A DNA stretch of 64,000 nucleotides from the NCBI GenBank assembly GCA_027923505.1, contig BROI01000036.1, positions 124,001 through 188,000 on the forward strand. Direction: 5' to 3'. Of the stretch, positions 23,201 to 29,900 are shown piece after piece. Source of the stretch: Mayamaea pseudoterrestris. Its lineage: Eukaryota > Bacillariophyta > Bacillariophyceae > Sellaphorales > Sellaphoraceae. The notes beneath the pieces were generated by a model, which saw only the letters and a list, made by a program, of their open reading frames with translations, searched no databases and was not told the DNA's origin. Within the stretch, counting starts at the first letter, position 1. Each line of letters opens with the position of its first letter. Both the position numbers and the translations under genes were made by a program.

Positions 23201-26200
23201 ACGAACGTATACCCGGCAAACTTGTAGTGAAAGAAGCGCCACTGCTTCGCCTAGAGAATGTCACGTCAATGACGAGGAACTATGTTGGGTCTGATGCGAC
23301 GAAGAAACCACAAAATGCTGGTGGGTGGGGCTTGTTTGGATGGGGAAAGAAAGGCTCATCTGCGACGACTTCGCTGCCGGCGAATGTCTCTAGTGTTGAT
23401 ATTATCGCGCCAGATTCCACCCATTCTAAATCGACAGGTGTGCCTGTGAAAGGAAAGGATGAAAAAGTGAAAAAGAAGAAGAAGAGACGACGTCGGAAGA
23501 AGCAAATTTCTGAACCAAGCGTTGCAGATAATAATTCGCTCGCGTCGCTTAACGTTCCCACGACAAAAAGTCCGACAAACACAAACAACGACGACGACGC
23601 CGGCAGCAGTAGTTTGCTTGCCGTATCACAGCACACGCAACGCACGGACGCACAAGATACAGCTCACACTTCTCAATCGAAAACATTGACTACAAGCCCT
23701 GTGCCTGTGTCAGTCACGAAAAGTTTGGCTACACTTTCTCCGATGCCGTCAGTTCGATCATCCTTGGGCACCCCGCTAAAGAAGAAGAAAAGCAAGAAAG
23801 ATAAAGGAAAGAAAAGGGGTTCCGACCTCACTAGCCACCTCGCAAAGACAACTCGGAAAGTGAACCAGTATGGCGATGAAGTTAGCGTGGGAACAAACCA
23901 TCTCCATGAAGCGCCTTTGTCAGCCGACAAGACCAAATTGATCGTTCTGAAGAATGCAGCAATTTATGATGAAGATGAAGAAGATTCAAAAAAGCCTTGG
24001 CAAGATGCTCTTGGCACACCCAAAAAACAGCGTCGCGCAACGGTTGCATTTCGTCAAAGATCCGCTCGTGCAAAGTCAATCGCCATACACTCTATCAATA
24101 AATACAACCCTAATTCAATGGGTATGGGTACAATTGACGAGATCAAAGCAGCCAAGGATGCGCTGGAGGGCATGAGTGCGGAATTTGGCAGCGATGGTTC
24201 AAATGGCAGCGACGAGAATAAATTGAAAAGCTCACGAAAAAACAAATTGATCATGGACCATGGCAGTCTCCATACAATAAACGATGCGGAATTGGGTCAG
24301 ATTGACGAGGGAGACGATGAAGAAAAGTCAGACGGCGACCATAACAGAGCTGACTCAGATTCCTCTAGGCCAAGCGACTCGGAAAATGAACTAAAAGAGG
24401 ATGAATTAAACGATCTTGCCCATCTGACGGAGCTGGAAGCGGAACTTACGGAGCAGCCAGTCGATTTTGACGATATGTGGGACACTGTTTCGTGCGACCT
24501 TTCCGTCTTTCAAGATTATGAGATTAGAAAAAGGTTTAACGAACGAAAGAAGATTCGCAAGCAGATGCAACGCGAACGAGCAAAAGAGGAACGGCAGGCG
24601 AAAGCAACTCCGCGGCTTCGGCTTTTTGAAAAGGCAAAGCGCGACATGGTACCCTCAACAATCATTAGACCCACACGAAAACCACAGTCAACAAAAGACT
24701 CTCGTCTGACAGACGAGTTTCTCTCCGCCATCCACCGCGTGTTCGATGAAGAGGACGGTGCCATAGAAAGTTTGTCGGAGGATGAGAAATCACTTTCCAA
24801 AAAACCATATCAGACTATCCAGCGCAGTGGAAGTGAGAAATCACTCTACCTGGTTCAAAAGAATGAGTTGGGAGAGCTCTTGTCAGATGATGAGGATGAT
24901 AATGAGAGCAAGTCTGACGATGACACTTATATCGGCAGTGTTGTTTCAGGCGTAAGTCGTCAATCAAGAGAATCAATCACACGAAAGGGCGTCCGACGAG
25001 GGAGACGGCCAAGACAGCCAAAAAAGTCGCGCTCAAAGTCAATTCGAAACAGGCGGAACCACTCTACTGCTCCGACTATAGATCCAGCTATCATTTTTGA
25101 AGCAGAGCTGCGCCGGCAGAAACAGAGCAAGGTTGTAACAATTTCCGGCTTGAAGCAAGAAATGAATGATCGTCGCGGAACGACAATAAAACTACTGAAG
25201 AAGGAGTTTGCCGATCGGAATAGGATGACCAGCATGTCAATGCCAACAAACAATAACGACGGAAAGCGAGGCTTTCGAAACGATCGGGGAGACGCCGACG
25301 GCTTCGACGCCATTGCGTCTCATGGATTTGGCAGCGATGATATATTCGGAAGTGCCAAGAAGGATGATGCAAATATCAGTCAGGATATTCCCAAAACTCC
25401 TCAAGTCGCAAAGCAGCAGGTTGTTCGGAAAACATCCAATTTGGACAATCACTTTTCCAGGTGGGACACGTCCACCATGAGCATCACGAGCCTCGACGAC
25501 TTGGCAACGGTCCAGAACTCACCGACTGCTCCTACTGGACTCTTGGGTGCCGCATTTGCTGGTACAACGGCTATCGCTGGCAATGCTATTGCAGGGACAA
25601 CGGCACTCGCTGGCAACGCCTATGCCGGCACGACCACATTGGCCAGCAATGCGATTTCAGGAACGACGGCACTAGCTGGCACTGCATTGAGTGCAATCCC
25701 GGACCTAGACAATTTAAAAATGCCACACATGTCACCCATGCACATGCCGTCTGTTCCCAGCATGCCATCCTTTAGCTTGCCCAACATTCCTGGGCTAAGT
25801 GGTGCTAGTGGCGGCAGTGGAAACAACTCGAGCAACAATAGCGTCACGGCTGACGACCTTCCATCCATGAGTCCCCGCAAATCGCCTCGCATGCCAGTGA
25901 CGCGAGTTAAGAAGAAGTCTGATCGCAATGACGATTTCGGCGAACCATTTCCTCTCACAACTGTCCCAGAGAAGGAATCCGATGACGAAAACGAGATTGG
26001 ATTGCTTTCGAATGGAGGCGACGGCTGGTTTGACGACGACAATAACGGCGGCAACATGGCCAAGGCTCATCCAACGAGTCCCAATCGACCCGGCTTGACT
26101 CGCCGCCTCAGTCAAGCAACCAAGAGCTTTAAAATCAGCGCTCCCGCCATGAAGTTTAAAATGCCAAAAATGCCCAAGCGAGGAGGCGGCAATGGATTCC

Positions 26201-26220
26201 ACGGCGACAGTTTGATGTAA
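17221..26220 (+). CDS. Giant Ser/Asp-rich disordered repeat protein, 2999 aa
   Basis: A single 9-kb exon without a stop, from ATG 17221. No enzyme domain is recognised. The N-terminal two thirds are extremely rich in Ser, Asp, Glu and Asn, strongly acidic and predicted disordered. Three repeat families stand out. Two copies of about 70 residues lie at 19558-19960 (VNESI start, RSEAHS core). Four copies of about 77 residues lie at 20617-21405, each with a core like RAALALQRAGISI followed by DEVDFDGS. Four exact 11-residue units (AGTTALAGNAY type) lie at 25558-25689. The C-terminal third is basic: KKKKRRRRKKQ, KKKKSKKDKGKKRG, RRGRRPRQPKKSRSK and a final KFKMPKMPKRGGG. Acidic N-terminus plus basic C-terminus suggests a phosphorylated scaffold. 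Signal peptide and transmembrane segments are absent, so a cytosolic or nuclear place is likely. Function unknown. Confidence 0.8.
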   Translation: MPFGWFDRNAAAASKVFDSDLAVGGFGQAEDLQKSRVDPRLAGAANGQGHTKHTMSLDQHLAATNHNLNNAAAAAAAATNTFKDPLVEDDDEQISIDTFDLMPPDDLSGSFRSDDDSFIRKPLFEEGLYQVNDDDDSEHDDDSLGGTNLAKKFLMNGSFRVSPKTSGDEDDNSSDSDDDEDDAQRLEAIMKRSNGNAEVSSSSKAIVPDDNYEDNTRNNIQSLSAVGKANFSESAMHETEAAAATSTFSRASSLMARVRRTVPSTSEAAEAAIETTQQSTATTSATQQSTSLVDEKSTLNDESNRSTASTAASTTATASYTSAIGKRASLLVAATVKATTNTTPIDPLATTSNDSLDEEHDNDESSHNDGNVSRTACHESSASVDLPGIYQSQTNTSGSTDDGDDDFMKEFSRDLRPSGSEDSHSPGNNSSSSGSDDGAAMARIGALMQRETMPLTATASSPESHAASETLNNISSGSVSDNDGSSEQQSPLFSTSLASSHEDSLGERHVSDMDSPLRSSRDESSPESQTSSSAAASSTRKYGLPRSFPLGSPLQAMRRASQRGREIIQHAVENLVEETEHDQTERVDDDGVVVEKVAEVASCTLATQNTTTNMLFNKSNSSRDENDRSGSVIREEEPSDASENDIWLDDQGGTSSRLAELLSPATTAQHGEEDESGSHDEEKSRRSEDELGSQSTNYSMNGNFANSQLDEDGSCSKSDVSRSSNDSDSQSINQEADTVLKSPFEQAPSSSQTNGLTFNSQDSTSNCCSDNLHLPKHAHDDEVNESIIAKSQSLPDDELSRSDPDDASDSSGDSVSTSNYCDTNDESSNRSEAHSSDKVDSDREGRSYRSHEVNESINVAGSQRLTERSDPHDASSSYHDSVSCNTNESSDRSEAHSGDESNSDREDRRNRSQSYSSESLSRHSDKGSSRMSDSERSGLDDNFTACSTDDVRHVSCQSDPQSSSQEADNEAESIFEPIIQRKHMDKAESDFDMDHIATHTFQSEDFPPGTDKLGSDSGNESDFGDESGPCGNLVSAPFSQHLEDATFASVKLSKSSDVVVARQPPALAHATGEADWSDRGCMSSKSEKEASDTSCHGSRNSQEFEEIILPINYEATVLQKNGLLKNTRDGKSDEARQRAALALQKAGISISPDEVDFDGSSAHLDCDSSADMQAGEGYNGSQTLLTLQDTDDRPTTEPVEANQIHLPVIDAQKQAALALQRAGISMEPFEVQFENSQSSTDYKSSKSDNEEDRISNGQSNSHIQFEDPAFGDNQTSDLTKPNDYEFTDDARQRAASALQRAGISIQADEVDFEGSRSNFDDEASDSNSEENEGSQTARKGMADVTFGSPLQEESDEIQPLQNVSDSDARHRAALALQRAGISIEPDEVDFDGSHTDMNYHSSDSDSQDADNVSELKNGEDTECVFQRTSKRIIENDRPNFSWREDSAACDKNEEDCTVVEQNSGREEREFNVRAADPDSASLSNSNRTQSPLNARDDGTTLQQSSYASMEDGLLQLDGRRIDNISQSDAFCSASGESAVVPGSKMYFIDGRVDASGGSFNDSRLCDYEARPVDAPVSINLDSATAAAWAEGFEGSVTLTNVQQSTAASKTQAHYSRIGVQTSVNDSDDDEMVFSPKRLGASYRNLGDSASAMEKHYRKQGDTSTLPPLVATDTGNQNVASILDQQTDMRIMSLANETPVLLPEMTLISNDLPANSALPAKVPSDGIVTDVAEYDVQGKEEADGECNFGNRDDHENERGGVTASSDDAFSMLFKDKASESFNDSTSKFLFPNVMDDDSSSECDDAIGSDTDDSEGDSDEEELMRIMKLAEKLGPQERVGSPETLDGGAEPTSAGDGAGRQHDARIDNKTESVVDVCTKTNDSDNTSQLVPPANDTNYPVMHALGEHAFVGASFEQKFPAEAAKSSDSDAVSGATKNDMGAADVLVLSSRDDESEISLGSGSDVCSSDWSGSYETDTDASSSSDSGGSDEELDDDDERIPGKLVVKEAPLLRLENVTSMTRNYVGSDATKKPQNAGGWGLFGWGKKGSSATTSLPANVSSVDIIAPDSTHSKSTGVPVKGKDEKVKKKKKRRRRKKQISEPSVADNNSLASLNVPTTKSPTNTNNDDDAGSSSLLAVSQHTQRTDAQDTAHTSQSKTLTTSPVPVSVTKSLATLSPMPSVRSSLGTPLKKKKSKKDKGKKRGSDLTSHLAKTTRKVNQYGDEVSVGTNHLHEAPLSADKTKLIVLKNAAIYDEDEEDSKKPWQDALGTPKKQRRATVAFRQRSARAKSIAIHSINKYNPNSMGMGTIDEIKAAKDALEGMSAEFGSDGSNGSDENKLKSSRKNKLIMDHGSLHTINDAELGQIDEGDDEEKSDGDHNRADSDSSRPSDSENELKEDELNDLAHLTELEAELTEQPVDFDDMWDTVSCDLSVFQDYEIRKRFNERKKIRKQMQRERAKEERQAKATPRLRLFEKAKRDMVPSTIIRPTRKPQSTKDSRLTDEFLSAIHRVFDEEDGAIESLSEDEKSLSKKPYQTIQRSGSEKSLYLVQKNELGELLSDDEDDNESKSDDDTYIGSVVSGVSRQSRESITRKGVRRGRRPRQPKKSRSKSIRNRRNHSTAPTIDPAIIFEAELRRQKQSKVVTISGLKQEMNDRRGTTIKLLKKEFADRNRMTSMSMPTNNNDGKRGFRNDRGDADGFDAIASHGFGSDDIFGSAKKDDANISQDIPKTPQVAKQQVVRKTSNLDNHFSRWDTSTMSITSLDDLATVQNSPTAPTGLLGAAFAGTTAIAGNAIAGTTALAGNAYAGTTTLASNAISGTTALAGTALSAIPDLDNLKMPHMSPMHMPSVPSMPSFSLPNIPGLSGASGGSGNNSSNNSVTADDLPSMSPRKSPRMPVTRVKKKSDRNDDFGEPFPLTTVPEKESDDENEIGLLSNGGDGWFDDDNNGGNMAKAHPTSPNRPGLTRRLSQATKSFKISAPAMKFKMPKMPKRGGGNGFHGDSLM
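19558..19960 (+). repeat. Two coding copies of an about 70-residue repeat
   Basis: Copy 1 (from 19558) and copy 2 (from 19771) share in order EVNESI, a Gln-Ser/Arg-Leu element, RSDPxDASxS, DSVS, DESSxRSEAHS and SDRE. Both lie inside the giant disordered protein. They diverge enough to be an older duplication. Confidence 0.75.
20617..21405 (+). repeat. Four coding copies of an about 77-residue repeat
   Basis: Units begin near 20617, 20848, 21085 and 21319, with spacing 231, 237 and 234 bp. Each begins with Asp-Ala-(Arg/Gln), then a predicted amphipathic helix (RQRAALALQRAGIS) and DEVDFDGS-like acidic strand; the rest of each unit is variable Ser/Asp filler. The helix-plus-acidic core is the only part of the region that looks foldable, so it may be a repeated binding site. 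Confidence 0.85.
25558..25689 (+). repeat. 33-bp minisatellite coding four 11-residue units
   Basis: Four consecutive units read AGTTAIAGNAI, AGTTALAGNAY, AGTTTLASNAI and SGTTALAGTAL. Eleven-residue periodicity of small and apolar residues recalls the 11-mer amphipathic helices of perilipins and synucleins that bind lipid surfaces. The analogy is structural only, since charged residues are missing. Confidence 0.8.
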
Positions 26221-26931
26221 AGCTATGTGTGTTTATATGTCCTGCACCGTATACATGAATAAATTGCATATTGTACTGTTGTATACATACTGCTCTAAGT
26301 TAATGTACTTGTAAATACCGAGCAATGCGTTTGGAGCCCGACAATCCGGTGCCAGTTCTGCTTTTGGTATGGACAGCATTGCCTCATCTTTATTTCGTCA
26401 ATAACTCGCGACAGCAACTAAAGCGAGCTGTGCAAGCAGCGCATGTAGCCACAGAAGCGGCTTTTTTACTCGATTACAATGCAAGTCTTGTGCATGCATA
26501 ACATCATACAGTACCGTTTCTTCCTAGTGGGTAACGTTGTGACGTTTCAGACTTATACAAACCCTAGTACCGGACCGACGCGGTTTCACGATGACCGGGC
26601 GGTCATTTTCGCCTGCCGCGCCTGGACGATGGATCCTTCCATCGACCTTGATTGCAGCAACCAAGACCAAGAGCAGAGCATCATAGCAGCAATAGGAGAT
26701 TAGAAGCAAGCCAGCAGAGAAAGAATCGAGTAGAATAAGCAGCGCAGCATTCCCGCATTTTTCTGCATACTCGATTCAATTTGCATTGAGCAAGCAGCTT
26801 CGGTTTTGAATTTCAGTAGCTCGACCCATCAAGCAAGACTGGACGCTGCATCGAATCCGCATCAATCAGTTACAGCGTCCGTCCTTCAGATCAAGTAGAT
26901 TTTGCAGAAGCACTTGATTCAGCCTGCCATC
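26221..26931. other. Intergenic, 711 bp
   Basis: Between the two giant intronless genes, both plus strand. An AATAAA at 26259-26264 may serve the upstream gene. The last 200 bp are presumably the promoter and 5' UTR of the ubiquitin-like array gene. No other gene or RNA recognised. Confidence 0.4.
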
Positions 26932-29900
26932 ATGTCATCCAATCCGGAGACAATGTTTGGAAGCGGCAACAGCAGCAGTCACAACAACAGTCACAATGAT
27001 TCCAATCCACTCAAGTCCGACCCCGAACTCCTTGGTTTGTTAAAGCGACTAGACCAAGTCAAAAAGTACAAGACTTTTACCAAATGGAAAACCAAGTTTC
27101 TGGATCGCTTGGAAACCTTGCTCTACGAGGACGGCATGCCGTTTGCCACAAAGGCGACTGCCGACTTTACTGCGACTCTGCAAAAGTGCGTCAAGAAACT
27201 CGTTTCCGTGCAAGCCTGCATGGAGCGGGGCGACTTGACGGAAATTAAGAAAACGGTCAAGTCGTCACTGGCGCTGAGTGAAATGTGCAATTCGCTGGAA
27301 ACGGTGCGCGTGGCCGTCCAGGACTTGATTCCGGCGAGCAGTCAGGATGAAAAGCTGCGGCGATTTACAAAGTTTCATCTTGGCGCAGTCTTGATTCGAC
27401 AAGGCTTTGTGCAGTATGTCACGTTGAAGCAAGTGGAGGATGCCTTGACGGTCATTGGAACGGAACTGGCCAACGTTGCCGATCGGCAGCAGTTGGAATT
27501 GTTTGCGGCCTATGCGACGCAGATTCAGCGATTCTGCGACGTTTTGGCGGATTTGGCATTGTACGAAATCATGATGAAGTGCATGGAGTTTGCCGAAGCT
27601 CCAGAGGAAGAGGAAAGTAGCGACGAGGAAGTTGTTATGATTCCAATCGTGGTGGAGCACTCCGCCACGGGACAGTCGATCAAGCTACAGGTGGATCAGT
27701 CGGAGACGCTGGATAATTTGAAACTCATGATTGCCAACTTTTGCGGATTGGAGCCGGCGAAACAAGTATTGACGCTCAATGACGAGGAGTTGACTGACGA
27801 CGCGCAGTCGTTGGTGGATGCTGGCGTTGTGGCCAACTCCAAGCTCATGGTGGCGCCTCTCAAGGTTCCAATTACGGTTCGTACCTTGGATGGCAAGACG
27901 ATTCCGCTCTTGGTTGATCCGACGGAATACTTGACCGATATCAAGCGCGCGCTTCAAGCCGACTCGCAACTGGCGCCGAACAACCAAAAGCTGTTTATGA
28001 ATGGAACAGAGCTGGCGGACAACAACAAGAAAATTGGTGACTATAAAATTTCTGCTGGTGCCGTTTTGGATCTGGAACCAAAGGCCATTACGGTTCACGT
28101 TGAAGGCCCTAGCGGCAAGACGCATGCAATTGAAATCTCGCCGCATGAATCGCTGCAGGTCTTGCGCGAAAAGCTGACAAAGCCGACTGGAATTTCGGCA
28201 GCCAAGCAAGTAATAAAGTCTGGCGATCGTAGCGAGGAAATTCCGAATAGCAGCAACGACGTGACAATGAAAGACTTGGGTATTCAGAACGGAGCGAGCT
28301 TGACGGTGGAGCCTTTTCGAGTGCCAGTCACGATCCACCAGGACGACGGAACCTCTTTTGACATTCTGGTCGATCCCAGTGATTACTTGAGTGATATCAA
28401 GCGACAGCTCGAGCAAGCGTCGGGAATGCCGGCAAAGAACCAGAAACTCTACATGGAAGGGAACGAACTTGACGACAACAACAAGACGGCTGATGAGTAT
28501 GGTATTGGAGCGGGATCGGTCATCGATTTGGAACCCAAGGTGATGAAAATTAATGTTGAAACACCAGACGGCAAGTCGTATTCCGTTGAAGTTGCTCCGT
28601 CCGATACCACTGATGAATTGCGAGAAAAGATTGCCCAGCGAGTTGGCATTCCAGCAGAGAAACAAAAGCTGACGTTCAATGGCACTGGCATTCCTGCCGA
28701 CAGCGACAAGGCGGTGAGAGACTTGGGCATTCAAAATGGTTCGAATCTGGAGGTGTCGCTCAACAAAATCCCAGTCACAGTAAATACCTTGGATGGCAAG
28801 AGCTTTCAAGTCATGGTTGATCCAACCGATAAGATGCGCAACATCAAAAAGCAACTGGAGGGTGAAACGGGGATCCAATCCAACAATCAGCGCTTGTTCA
28901 TGGACGGTGACGAGCTTGATAATGACGACAAGACTGCTGCCGAGTACGGCGTGCAGGAAGGTTCGGTGCTCGACTTGGAACCAGTCGCGTTCCAAATCAC
29001 TGTGGCGACTCCTGATGGCAACACCTATACCGTAAAAGCATCCCCATCTGATACCAGCGATACCCTTAAAGAGAAGATAGCATCGGCCACGGGCATGCCT
29101 GCAGCAAAGCAACTCCTCAAGTTTGAAAGCGAGGAAATTCCCACTGGAGGCCAAACCTTGAAGGATATTGGCATCCAGGACGGTTCCAACATCACTGCAG
29201 AGATACGATGTGTGCCGGTGTTAGTGAATACTCTGGACGGCCAGCAAATTGAAGTTATGGTCAATCCGACAAGCTCCCTGGGAGAGATCAAAAAGCAATT
29301 AGAATCAAAATCCGGTATACCGCCAGCAAATCAAAGCATTTCCATGGCCGGCTGCGAGCTTGACGATGATGCAAAGTCTGCCGAGGCCTATGGTATCGAG
29401 GCTGGTTCTTTGCTGGTCCTCGAACCAAAGTTAATGACCATCCATGTGCGAACACCTGATGGTGCCACCCATTCCGTTGACATTACACCGTCGGATACAA
29501 GCGACGATTTAAAGGAAAAGATTGCGAAGCAGACGGGCATACAAGCGCCTCGGCAAATTCTCCAGCAGGATGGCAAGGAGCTCCCAGATGGTGCGACAGT
29601 GAGACGCATGAAATTGAAAGACGGATCTACTCTTGACGTTGACATTTTCCGCGTCCCAGTTACGGTGAACACTTTTGACGGACGGCAGCTTCAAATCATG
29701 GTTGATCCGACAGATGTGCTGGGAGATATAAAGAAACAACTTGAGCCAGAGGCAGGGATACCGGCAGCTAATCAATGCATTTCCCTGGCCGGGTGTGAGC
29801 TTGATGACGATGGCAAGTCGGCAAAGGGTCATGGAATTGAAGCTGGTTCATTGCTTGTTCTTGAACCAAAGTCAATGGCCATAAATGTAGAACTACCTGA

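Noticed and set aside
17221-26220. AHNAK-like or silaffin-like assignment of the giant protein
   Set aside because: The end (MPKMPK, MPSFSLP) and Ser richness resemble such proteins only in composition; no signal peptide or diagnostic repeat supports either name.
27685-29154. 489-codon frame antisense to the ubiquitin-like array
   Set aside because: It follows from the repeated coding sequence on the other strand; its content is irregular and not protein-like.
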